NCBI RefSeq assembly: GCF_003586445.1 | Contig: NZ_CP030028.1 | Coordinates: 1,688,501-1,752,500 of the forward strand | Length of the DNA stretch: 64,000 nt | Source of the DNA: Bacillus sp. Y1 | Lineage (GTDB): Bacteria > Bacillota > Bacilli > Bacillales > Cytobacillaceae | Reading direction: 5' to 3' | Notes under the pieces: model-generated | What the model was told of the DNA's origin: nothing | Seen by the model: only the letters and a program-made list of their open reading frames with translations | Databases searched by the model: none | In this document: piece after piece, positions 9,760 to 17,718 of the stretch | Layout of the letters: every line of letters begins with the position of its first letter | Numbering within the stretch: position 1 is the stretch's first letter | Translations under genes and position numbers: made by a program

Positions 9760-10731
9760 ATGAAGAAACTAATTACTATTACTATAATTGGTATGCTCTC
9801 TATTATGTTAGTTAATAATCCGCTTACGGATCGATACGTACATGGATTAAAGGTGATAAATATTCCTGCTTCAGGTCAAAAAAATGCCCTGTATATGGAG
9901 ATTGAAGAAATAGCAAAAGAATACGAAAAACCAGCTCAAGATGCAAAGATTGACCCTGTTTGGAAGGCCATCCCTGGATATAATGGCTTAAAAGTCGACA
10001 TTTCTGCAAGTTATGCTAAGATGAAAAAGGACGGGAAATTCGATGCAGCCAAACTCGTATACATACAGACAACACCCGCAGTTCATTTAAAGGATTTGCC
10101 CCCGACCGCCATTTATAAAGGCCACCCAGATAAGCCAATGGTTTCGTTTATTATAAATGTTGCATGGGGAAATGAGTACCTTGGACCAATTTTGGAAACG
10201 TTAAAAAAGAATAATGTTCATGCAAGCTTTTTTCTTGAAGGAAGATGGGTAAAAGAAAATCCGGAGTTTGCAAAAATGATTGTTGAGGCCGGTCATGAAG
10301 TTGGTAACCATTCTTACACTCATCCAGATATGAAGCAAATTTCTTCAGCCAAAATTCGGGAAGAAATTGTGAAAACAAACGAAGTGATAAAAGCTACAAC
10401 GGGAGAGGAAGTTGTCTGGCTCGCTCCACCAAGCGGAAGCTACCGTGAGGAAGTAGTGAAGATTGCAGCAGAGTATAAGCTTGGAACTGTCATGTGGAGT
10501 GTCGATACCATTGACTGGCAAAAGCCAACCCCAGAGCAACTTATCAACCGTGTGATGGGTAAAGTGCATAAAGGAGCTATGATTCTCATGCATCCAACCG
10601 ATTCAACGGCAAAAGCTCTTGATGAGCTTATAAAACGAATTAAGCTTGAAAAATATGAAATTAATACGGTGTCTGAGTTATTTAGTGAAGAACGGATCAT
10701 GAAGAAATCGGTATTAAATGAGCAAGAATAA
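9760..10731 (+). CDS. ylxY: Polysaccharide deacetylase-like sporulation protein YlxY
   Basis: A 323-residue secreted or membrane-anchored protein of the NodB-homology fold, in the YlxY subfamily found in spore formers. A hydrophobic segment at residues 3-20 is a signal peptide or anchor. The deacetylase domain starts near residue 120. The metal-binding His pair is present as NHSYTHPD and later blocks (LAPPSGSY, MWSVDTIDW, ILMHPT) are kept. Motif 1, normally TFDDG with the catalytic base, reads INVAWGNE, so the catalytic Asp is missing. I infer weak, altered or no deacetylase activity; this looks like a subfamily trait. AAGGAGGAG at 9744-9752 precedes the ATG. Confidence 0.85.
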   Translation: MKKLITITIIGMLSIMLVNNPLTDRYVHGLKVINIPASGQKNALYMEIEEIAKEYEKPAQDAKIDPVWKAIPGYNGLKVDISASYAKMKKDGKFDAAKLVYIQTTPAVHLKDLPPTAIYKGHPDKPMVSFIINVAWGNEYLGPILETLKKNNVHASFFLEGRWVKENPEFAKMIVEAGHEVGNHSYTHPDMKQISSAKIREEIVKTNEVIKATTGEEVVWLAPPSGSYREEVVKIAAEYKLGTVMWSVDTIDWQKPTPEQLINRVMGKVHKGAMILMHPTDSTAKALDELIKRIKLEKYEINTVSELFSEERIMKKSVLNEQE

Positions 10732-10796
10732 TTGATAGTCACACCAGAAAACGTATAATTATCGTAGCAGTACGCTGTAGAACAGGAGGAGTTCAC

Positions 10797-12032
10797 GTGA
10801 TAAAGAGATATACATGCCAAAATGGGGTTAGAATTGTTTTAGAAAATATCCCTACGGTTCGTTCCGTCGCAATCGGAGTTTGGATCGGAACTGGCTCCCG
10901 AAATGAAACACCTGAAAATAATGGAATTTCGCATTTTCTTGAGCATATGTTCTTTAAAGGAACAAAAACAAGAAGTGCTAGGGAAATTGCAGAAAGCTTT
11001 GATAGCATTGGTGGACAAGTGAACGCCTTTACATCCAAGGAATATACTTGCTATTATGCGAAGGTTCTCGATACCCATGCTAGCTTTGCTCTTGATGTAT
11101 TATCTGATATGTTTTTCCACTCGACATTTGTTGCTGAAGAATTAGATAAAGAAAAGAATGTGGTATATGAAGAAATTAAAATGTATGATGACACACCAGA
11201 TGACATCGTTCATGATCTTTTAAGTAAAGCGATTTATGAAAACCATTCTCTCGGGTATCCAATCTTGGGAACAGAGGATACCTTAGCAACCTTTACAGGA
11301 GACACGCTAAAGCAATATATGCATGATACATACACGCCGGAAAATGTGGTTATTTCGGTTGCAGGAAATATTTCTGAAGCCTTTATTCAAGAAGTCGAGA
11401 AGTTGTTCGGGTCATACGAGGCAGGAAAATCGAACAATCAATTTGAAAAGCCTGAGTTTCATACAAACCGACTTTCAAGAAAGAAAGAAACGGAGCAAGC
11501 CCATTTATGTATAGGATTTGAAGGGTTACAGGTTGGGGATGAGGAAATTTATAACCTGATCACTCTAAATAATATATTAGGTGGAAGTATGAGTAGTAGG
11601 TTGTTCCAAGAGGTTCGTGAACAGCGTGGTCTTGCATATTCTGTGTATTCTTATCATTCCTCGTTCCAAGATTCTGGAGTAATCACGATTTACGGTGGTA
11701 CAGGTGCAAAGCAGTTGGACGTATTATTTGATACGATTCAAGAAACCTTGTCAAAGCTAAAGGCTGAAGGTATTACAGATAAGGAGCTTCGAAATAGTAA
11801 GGAGCAGCTAAAGGGTAGCTTAATGCTTAGCCTTGAAAGTACCAATAGTAGGATGAGTCGTAACGGGAAGAACGAGCTTCTATTAGGAAGACATCGTACG
11901 CTTGATGAAATTGTTGAGCAAATTGATGCCGTTTCAAAAGATGGTGTAGATGCTATGGCTAATAAAATTTTCAATGACAAGTATTCTGTGTCCTTGATTA
12001 GTCCTGACGGAGTTCTTCCAAAAAATATATAA
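10797..12032 (+). CDS. mlpA: M16 family zinc peptidase MlpA (YmxG)
   Basis: A 411-residue insulinase-type peptidase related to mitochondrial processing peptidase. The inverted zinc motif HFLEHMFFKGT lies at residues 46-56, with the distal Glu in the ENVVYEE-like segment (KEKNVVYEEIKMYDD) about 75 residues later. The C-terminal half carries the R-Y type block (SSRLFQEVREQRGLAYSVYS) of the second M16 domain. In B. subtilis the ymxG product has been linked to regulation of extracellular protease genes. The start is GTG at 10797 after AGGAGGAG. Two further M16 genes lie at 30304-32870. Confidence 0.9.
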   Translation: MIKRYTCQNGVRIVLENIPTVRSVAIGVWIGTGSRNETPENNGISHFLEHMFFKGTKTRSAREIAESFDSIGGQVNAFTSKEYTCYYAKVLDTHASFALDVLSDMFFHSTFVAEELDKEKNVVYEEIKMYDDTPDDIVHDLLSKAIYENHSLGYPILGTEDTLATFTGDTLKQYMHDTYTPENVVISVAGNISEAFIQEVEKLFGSYEAGKSNNQFEKPEFHTNRLSRKKETEQAHLCIGFEGLQVGDEEIYNLITLNNILGGSMSSRLFQEVREQRGLAYSVYSYHSSFQDSGVITIYGGTGAKQLDVLFDTIQETLSKLKAEGITDKELRNSKEQLKGSLMLSLESTNSRMSRNGKNELLLGRHRTLDEIVEQIDAVSKDGVDAMANKIFNDKYSVSLISPDGVLPKNI

Positions 12033-12037
12033 TTTTT

Positions 12038-12068
12038 AAAGCCTGAGCTTTTCTGCTCAGGCTTTTTT
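12038..12068 (+). terminator. Intrinsic terminator after mlpA
   Basis: AAAGCCTGAGC (12038-12048) pairs with GCTCAGGCTTT (12055-12065) around a six-base loop, with T to 12068. Confidence 0.9.
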
Positions 12069-12142
12069 ATTATTTCTTTTTATTCCTACGTATATATTTA
12101 TCTTCCCTATACTAGGATATAGAGAGGACAAAAGGGGGAGAG

Positions 12143-12388
12143 ATGAAATTGAGACTAAGTGAATTGAGCGGGAAGGAAATTGTAGATGTCAAAAAAGCAG
12201 AAAGGCTTGGTATACTTGGTCAGACGGATTTAGAGATAAACGAAAGCAATGGCCAAATACAGGCTCTTTTAATTCCCTCGGTCAAATGGTTTGGTTTTAA
12301 AAGGCAAGGTGGAGAGGTAAGAGTTCCATGGAAGCATATAAAAACAATTGGGACGGATATGATTATCATTGATATTCAAGAGGAGTAA
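12143..12388 (+). CDS. ymxH: YlmC/YmxH family PRC-barrel sporulation-associated protein
   Basis: An 81-residue PRC-barrel-like protein. MKLRLSELSGKEIVDVKKAE at the start and the RVPWKHIKTIGTDMIIID end are the conserved ends of the YlmC/YmxH family, which is confined mainly to endospore formers. Its biochemical role is unknown. It sits between mlpA and dpaA as in B. subtilis but has its own GGGGGAG ribosome binding site and a terminator on each side, so it is probably monocistronic. Confidence 0.85.
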   Translation: MKLRLSELSGKEIVDVKKAERLGILGQTDLEINESNGQIQALLIPSVKWFGFKRQGGEVRVPWKHIKTIGTDMIIIDIQEE

Positions 12389-12420
12389 AGAACTGTGCAT
12401 AGGCATCAGTTCTTTTTTTT
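12387..12420 (+). terminator. Intrinsic terminator after ymxH
   Basis: AAAGAACTG (from 12387) pairs with CAGTTCTTT (from 12407), followed by a long T-run to at least 12420. The stem overlaps the ymxH stop codon. Confidence 0.85.
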
Positions 12421-12447
12421 ATTTAGGCTTTTTTCCTAGGAAAACTC

Positions 12448-12475
12448 ACCGATTCTGGGGTAAATACATAGTATG
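12448..12475 (+). promoter_or_regulatory. SigK-type promoter of dpaAB
   Basis: AC at 12448-12449, exactly 17 bases, then CATAGTATG (12467-12475). The mother-cell SigK consensus is AC-N17-CATANNNTA, so only the last base of the -10 differs. In B. subtilis spoVF (dpaAB) is a known SigK-dependent operon, which supports the assignment. Confidence 0.7.
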
Positions 12476-12532
12476 TTGGAGTAATGCAGTAAGATTTGGA
12501 TTTGGATCATTTAAAAAGAAGGTGAGTGTTTC

Positions 12533-13429
12533 ATGCTAACAGGGATGCAAATAGCAGTCATAGGCGGAGACGCAAGACAGCTCGAAATCGTCCGAAAGCT
12601 AACAGAGCTCGATGCGAAGCTCTCTTTGATTGGCTTTGAGCAACTCGACCATGCCTTTACTGGTGCAGTAAAGGAGAAAATGGATGAAGTAGTATTTTCA
12701 GATATAGATGCGATCATTTTGCCGGTAGCTGGAACGAATATGGAAGGTCAAGTAGAAACGATCTTCTCGAATGAAAAAGTAGTTTTAACAGCAGAACACT
12801 TAGAGCAAACACCAGAACATTGTACGATTTATTCCGGAATTTCCAATGCATACTTGAATAAAATTACGGGTGACTCCAAACGAAGACTCGTGAAATTGTT
12901 CGAACGGGACGATGTTGCTATCTATAATTCCATACCGACAGTAGAAGGTACGATTATGATGGCAATTCAGCACACCGACTTTACTATACATGGATCAACG
13001 ATTATGGTGCTTGGTTTAGGGAGAGTAGGAATGAGTGTGGCACGCACATTCTCTGCTTTAGGAGCAAAAGTGAAAGTGGGAGCGAGAAAAGGAGAGCATA
13101 TTGCTCGAATTACTGAAATGGCTTTAACACCATTTCACCTTGACGAACTATCGCAACAGGTGAAGGATGTTGATATTTGTATCAATACGATTCCTGATTT
13201 AGTCGTCACGGCTTCCGTTATCTCAAGAATGCCTACTCATACACTGATCATTGATTTAGCATCAAAGCCTGGTGGAACCGACTTTCGATATGCTGAAAAA
13301 AGGGGAATAAAAGCTCTTTTGGCCCCAGGACTTCCAGGCATCGTTGCTCCAAAAACGGCAGGTCAAATTTTGGCAAACGTTCTTTCTCAACTGCTGTTGG
13401 ATGATATGCAATCAAGAAAGGGGAAGTAA
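12533..13429 (+). CDS. dpaA: Dipicolinate synthase subunit A
   Basis: With DpaB it oxidises dihydrodipicolinate to dipicolinic acid in the mother cell; DPA with calcium fills the spore core and gives heat resistance. The 298 residues match the family length (297). The N-terminal domain opens IAVIGGDARQLEIVRKL. A second Rossmann fold is marked by VLGLGRVGMSVARTFSALGA near residue 158. The gene has a SigK-type promoter upstream and ends one base before dpaB. Its substrate comes from the asd-dapG-dapA pathway encoded immediately downstream. Confidence 0.96.
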   Translation: MLTGMQIAVIGGDARQLEIVRKLTELDAKLSLIGFEQLDHAFTGAVKEKMDEVVFSDIDAIILPVAGTNMEGQVETIFSNEKVVLTAEHLEQTPEHCTIYSGISNAYLNKITGDSKRRLVKLFERDDVAIYNSIPTVEGTIMMAIQHTDFTIHGSTIMVLGLGRVGMSVARTFSALGAKVKVGARKGEHIARITEMALTPFHLDELSQQVKDVDICINTIPDLVVTASVISRMPTHTLIIDLASKPGGTDFRYAEKRGIKALLAPGLPGIVAPKTAGQILANVLSQLLLDDMQSRKGK

Positions 13430-13430
13430 C

Positions 13431-14030
13431 ATGAGCTTACAAGGGAAAAAAATCGGCTTCGGTTTAACGGGTTCTCACTGTACGTATGATGCTGTATATC
13501 CAGAAATCGAGAATCTTATCAATGCTGGTGCAGAAGTATTACCAGTGGTAACAAATACCGTCAAAAATACAACTACTCGCTTTGGAAAAGGTGAGGATTG
13601 GATTGAAAGAATTGAAAAGTTAACTGGAAATAAAGTGATTGATTCGATTGTTGGTGCAGAGCCGCTAGGACCAAAGATTCCATTAGACTGCATGATTATC
13701 GCTCCACTAACTGGAAATTCAATGAGTAAATTTGCTAATGCGATGACTGATTCTCCTGTGTTAATGGCTGCCAAAGCGACGTTACGAAATGGAAAACCCG
13801 TAGTATTAGGGATTTCCACAAATGATGCTCTTGGCTTAAATGGAGTCAATTTGATGAGATTGATGGCGACAAAAAATATATATTTTATTCCGTACGGTCA
13901 AGATGACCCAGTTAAAAAACCAAATTCATTAGTCGCACGTATGACCATGCTATCCGATACAGTGGAAGCTGCTCTTTCTGGCCGACAAATTCAACCAGTA
14001 CTCGTCGAAAGGTATAAAGATGCACAGTAG
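13431..14030 (+). CDS. dpaB: Dipicolinate synthase subunit B
   Basis: The flavoprotein-type subunit of dipicolinate synthase, 199 residues (family about 200). It begins MSLQGKKIGFGLTGSHCTYD, and the TGNSMSKFANAMTDSPVLMA segment belongs to the flavin-binding DFP/LanD-like fold. The ATG at 13431 follows GGGGAAG. A longer in-frame ORF starting at 13344 lies inside dpaA and is not used. It is cotranscribed with dpaA from the SigK-type promoter. Confidence 0.95.
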   Translation: MSLQGKKIGFGLTGSHCTYDAVYPEIENLINAGAEVLPVVTNTVKNTTTRFGKGEDWIERIEKLTGNKVIDSIVGAEPLGPKIPLDCMIIAPLTGNSMSKFANAMTDSPVLMAAKATLRNGKPVVLGISTNDALGLNGVNLMRLMATKNIYFIPYGQDDPVKKPNSLVARMTMLSDTVEAALSGRQIQPVLVERYKDAQ

Positions 14031-14074
14031 ACAATAGAGGTAATATGCCCTTATCCAACTCTAGCAATAGACTA

Positions 14075-14117
14075 AAAGCCGTGTTACGAGGAAAAATAGA
14101 TTCCTTTGCACGGCTTA
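14075..14117 (+). other. Stem-loop between dpaB and asd
   Basis: AAGCCGTG (14076-14083) pairs with CACGGCTT (14109-14116), with an inner AGGAA/TTCCT pairing. No T-run follows on the + strand, so it may be a weak terminator or an mRNA 3'-end stabiliser for dpaAB. Confidence 0.5.
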
Positions 14118-14294
14118 AATAAAAAATGTACTTCATTAATGCATGAATATGTTAAAATAAATGTTATTATATAGCCATGGAACAGAATGGCGGTACAAAG
14201 GACATTTATTACATGTTGATGTTTTTAATAATGCGATAAATGTTTTACTAGAATTCATATCGAACATTAGAGATATTGGAAGGGGAATAACGAA

Positions 14295-15347
14295 ATGGCA
14301 TTATCAGAAAAAGGATTTCATGTAGCTGTTGTGGGAGCAACAGGAGCAGTAGGTCAACAAATGATTCAAACTCTTGAAAATAGAGAATTCCCAATCTCAA
14401 AATTAACGTTATTATCATCACCACGTTCAGCTGGTAGTAAAGTCCTTTTTAAAGGCGTAGAACATACAGTTCAAGTAGCAAAGCCAGAGAGCTTTGAAGG
14501 GGTCGATATTGCGTTATTTAGTGCAGGTGGAAGCGTATCACTTGAACTAGCACCAGAAGCGGTTAAGCATGGTGCTATTGTTGTGGATAACACAAGCGCA
14601 TTCCGCATGGATGAAAATGTTCCACTTGTTGTACCTGAAGTAAATGAAATGGACTTACATGAACATAAAGGAATTATTGCTAATCCGAATTGCTCTACGA
14701 TCCAAATGGTCGTAGCATTAGAACCAATGCGTAAGCAATATGGATTAAATAAAATTATCGTTTCAACGTATCAAGCGGTTTCTGGATCTGGTGCGGCAGC
14801 GGTGGAAGAGTTGTACGAGCAAACAAAAGCTATCGTAGCTAATGAAACTTACGAACCAAAAATTTTGCCAGTAAAATCTGATAAAAAGCATTATCAAATT
14901 GCTTTTAATGCGATTCCGCAAATTGATAAGTTTCAAGAAAATGGATTTACGTATGAAGAAATGAAAATGATTAATGAAACTAAGAAAATTATGCATTTAC
15001 CAGAAATTCAAGTAGCAGCTACTTGCGTTCGTCTCCCAGTTGCAACAGGACACTCTGAGTCACTGTTTGTTGAAGTAGACCAAGCGGGTGTAACGGCACA
15101 GGATGTGAAGAACTTACTTGAGAATGCACCAGGAGTGGTGCTACAAGATGACCCGGAAAACCAACTATATCCAATGCCTGCAAATTGTGTTGGTAAAAAT
15201 GATGTATTTGTTGGACGTATTCGTAAGGATTTGGACAATGAAAAAGGCTTCCATATGTGGGTTGTTTCAGATAATCTCCTTAAAGGAGCTGCGTGGAACT
15301 CTGTCCAAATCGCAGAAAGTTTAGTGAAGTTAGGTATTGTGAAATAG
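14295..15347 (+). CDS. asd: Aspartate-semialdehyde dehydrogenase
   Basis: Reduces aspartyl phosphate to aspartate semialdehyde with NADPH, the branch point to lysine, diaminopimelate, dipicolinate, methionine and threonine. The NADP-binding motif [19 protein letters not shown] opens the protein, and the active-site Cys is in [10 protein letters not shown] near residue 133. The 350 residues fit the usual 340-350. GGAAGGGGAA precedes the ATG. It heads the asd-dapG-dapA block, arranged as in B. subtilis directly after dpaAB. Confidence 0.97.
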   Translation: MALSEKGFHVAVVGATGAVGQQMIQTLENREFPISKLTLLSSPRSAGSKVLFKGVEHTVQVAKPESFEGVDIALFSAGGSVSLELAPEAVKHGAIVVDNTSAFRMDENVPLVVPEVNEMDLHEHKGIIANPNCSTIQMVVALEPMRKQYGLNKIIVSTYQAVSGSGAAAVEELYEQTKAIVANETYEPKILPVKSDKKHYQIAFNAIPQIDKFQENGFTYEEMKMINETKKIMHLPEIQVAATCVRLPVATGHSESLFVEVDQAGVTAQDVKNLLENAPGVVLQDDPENQLYPMPANCVGKNDVFVGRIRKDLDNEKGFHMWVVSDNLLKGAAWNSVQIAESLVKLGIVK

Positions 15348-15379
15348 AAATTTAAAGCTGTAAAACTAGAGGTGTAACA

Positions 15380-16600
15380 ATGAGAATGATTGTTCAGAAA
15401 TTCGGTGGCACTTCAGTAAAAGATGAAAAAAGTCGAAATCTTGCAATTGGACATATTAAAAATGCATTAGCTGAAGGGTATAAAGTGGTGGTCGTTGTAT
15501 CCGCTATGGGTAGAAAAGGTGATCCATATGCTACAGACACTCTGCTTTCCCTTATCGGCGGTGCACAAAGTCTAATTTCTAAACGTGAACAGGACTTAAT
15601 CCTGTCATGTGGGGAAGCCATTTCGAGTGTGGTCTTCTCTAACTTACTGCTTGAGGCAGGGGTTAACGCAACATCGTTAACTGGTGCGCAAGCAGGTTTT
15701 CTAACTACTGATGACCATACAAATGCGAAAATTATTAAGATGAAATGTGAGCGTGTGCTTGAAGAACTAGAACAACACGATGTAGTGGTTGTTGCAGGCT
15801 TTCAAGGTGCTGCTCAAAATGGTGACATTACTACGATAGGACGTGGAGGAAGTGACACGTCAGCTGCAGCACTCGGAGCAGCTTTAAAAGCGGAGGTTAT
15901 CGACATATTTACAGATGTCGAAGGAATTATGACAGCAGATCCTAGAATTGCTGAAAATGCTAGACCACTTGGGGTTGTTACGTATACAGAAGTATGTAAT
16001 ATGGCGTATCAGGGTGCGAAAGTCATTCACCCAAGAGCGGTTGAAATTGCTATGCAAGCGAAGGTGCCGATCCGAATTCGTTCTACTTATTCGGATGGAG
16101 AAGGAACGCTTGTTACTTCTACTTCGAATGATCATCGCGGAAGTGATATAAAAGAACGGACAGTAACAGGTATTGCACATCTTTCACCTGTTACTCAAAT
16201 TAAAGTGCTTGCTAAAAAAGGTCAATATAACCTTCAAGCTGAAGTGTTTAAATCAATGGCCAATGAGAAGATTAGCGTTGATTTTATTAACATTTCACCT
16301 AATGGCGTGGTTTACACCGTATCCAGTGAAATGACGGATAAGGCACTTACCGTTCTTCGTGATTTGGGTCATGAACCTGAGTTTGAGAAAAACTGTGCAA
16401 AAGTATCTGTTGTAGGTGCAGGAATCGCAGGTGTTCCCGGAGTTACTTCAAAGATTGTATCAGCTCTTTCTGAAAATGGAATTCGTATCCTTCAATCGGC
16501 TGATAGTCATACAACGATATGGGTTCTTGTTAAGGAAGATGATCTTGTAACAGCCGTTAACTCGTTGCATGATGCCTTTAACCTTGATGAAGAGAACTAA
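15380..16600 (+). CDS. dapG: Aspartate kinase I
   Basis: Phosphorylates L-aspartate, the first step of the aspartate pathway. The kinase domain begins with IVQKFGGTSVKD and carries the GRGGSDTSAAALGAALKA block. Two C-terminal ACT domains follow from about residue 265. The 406 residues match B. subtilis DapG (about 404), the isozyme that responds to meso-diaminopimelate, and the position between asd and dapA supports that identity over the lysine-sensitive LysC. AGAGGTG precedes the start. Confidence 0.94.
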   Translation: MRMIVQKFGGTSVKDEKSRNLAIGHIKNALAEGYKVVVVVSAMGRKGDPYATDTLLSLIGGAQSLISKREQDLILSCGEAISSVVFSNLLLEAGVNATSLTGAQAGFLTTDDHTNAKIIKMKCERVLEELEQHDVVVVAGFQGAAQNGDITTIGRGGSDTSAAALGAALKAEVIDIFTDVEGIMTADPRIAENARPLGVVTYTEVCNMAYQGAKVIHPRAVEIAMQAKVPIRIRSTYSDGEGTLVTSTSNDHRGSDIKERTVTGIAHLSPVTQIKVLAKKGQYNLQAEVFKSMANEKISVDFINISPNGVVYTVSSEMTDKALTVLRDLGHEPEFEKNCAKVSVVGAGIAGVPGVTSKIVSALSENGIRILQSADSHTTIWVLVKEDDLVTAVNSLHDAFNLDEEN

Positions 16601-16640
16601 AGATTTTTTCTAAGTGGATTAGATTTAAAGGAGTGGCAAT

Positions 16641-17507
16641 ATGGTTTTATTTGGTCGAGTCTCTACGGCGATGGTTACGCCTTTTGATAGCAAAGGGCAT
16701 ATTGATTTTGCAAAAACAACATTATTAATCAATCACTTGATTGAAAACGGTTCGGATTCACTAGTTATTGCTGGAACAACTGGTGAGTCTCCAACGTTAT
16801 CGAAGGAAGAAAAAATCGCATTATTTCAACATGTGGTGAAGGTTGTAGATAAGCGTGTTCCTGTTATTGCAGGAACAGGAAGCAATAACACATATGCGAC
16901 CATTGAGCTAACAAAAAAAGCAGAGGAAATTGGCGTAGACGCTGTGATGATCGTTGCTCCTTATTACAATAAACCAAATCAAGAAGGGTTATATCAGCAT
17001 TTTAAGGCAGCGGCTGAGGCAACAACTCTTCCTGTTATGGTGTATAATATCCCAGGTAGATCAGTTGTCAATATCTTACCAGAAACAATCATTCGCTTAT
17101 CTAAAATCGATAATATTGTAGCGGTTAAAGAGGCTAGTGGTAATTTAAACGCCATGACGGCAATTATTGCTGGTACAGATGATGACTTTTTGTTATACAG
17201 TGGTGATGATGGGCTAACGATTCCAGTTCTTTCTATTGGTGGGGTAGGGATTGTGTCAGTAGCATCACATGTGATCGGCAATGAGATGCAAGAAATGGTG
17301 TCAGCCTTTGTAAATGGAGATATTCAAGAGGCTGCAAAGATGCATCAACAACTCCTGCCATTAATGGAAGGATTGTTTAAAGCACCGAGCCCAGCTCCTG
17401 TAAAAACAGCTCTTCAAATTAAAGGTCTTGATGTGGGGTCCGTAAGACTTCCTCTAGTGCCATTGAATGAACAAGAAAGAGCACAGATTATCGCGTTATT
17501 TCGCTAA
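16641..17507 (+). CDS. dapA: 4-hydroxy-tetrahydrodipicolinate synthase
   Basis: Condenses pyruvate with aspartate semialdehyde, the first committed step to lysine, diaminopimelate and dipicolinate. The Schiff-base lysine is K163 in VAVKEASGN. The triad Tyr sits in VMVYNIPGRS, and the GTTGES motif is near residue 45. It has 288 residues, close to the family norm of about 290. It is the last gene of the asd-dapG-dapA block and is followed by a terminator. Confidence 0.97.
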   Translation: MVLFGRVSTAMVTPFDSKGHIDFAKTTLLINHLIENGSDSLVIAGTTGESPTLSKEEKIALFQHVVKVVDKRVPVIAGTGSNNTYATIELTKKAEEIGVDAVMIVAPYYNKPNQEGLYQHFKAAAEATTLPVMVYNIPGRSVVNILPETIIRLSKIDNIVAVKEASGNLNAMTAIIAGTDDDFLLYSGDDGLTIPVLSIGGVGIVSVASHVIGNEMQEMVSAFVNGDIQEAAKMHQQLLPLMEGLFKAPSPAPVKTALQIKGLDVGSVRLPLVPLNEQERAQIIALFR

Positions 17508-17520
17508 AATGTAAACCATT

Positions 17521-17549
17521 AGGTCAACCTCATTGTGGGTTGGCCTTTT
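17521..17549 (+). terminator. Probable terminator after dapA
   Basis: AGGTCAACC (17521-17529) pairs with GGTTGGCCT (17538-17546), with one G-U pair, then TTTTATT. The T-run is short. Confidence 0.65.
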
Positions 17550-17718
17550 ATTATGTGGGAATTTGACCGTATTTGCCTAAGTCAAGGATGTAAATACAGA
17601 TTTATCCACTTCCTAAGCAAACAAGTTTAATTTTGGTTGTAAAGGATTTCATCATTCAAGTATAATAATCATAACTGATCTTGGGTCGGATGAATTGACA
17701 GCATAGGAGGATTCTACT

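Noticed and set aside
14031..14294. Lysine riboswitch or other leader element before asd
   Set aside because: The gap holds one hairpin but no recognisable riboswitch core, and no clear promoter could be fixed.
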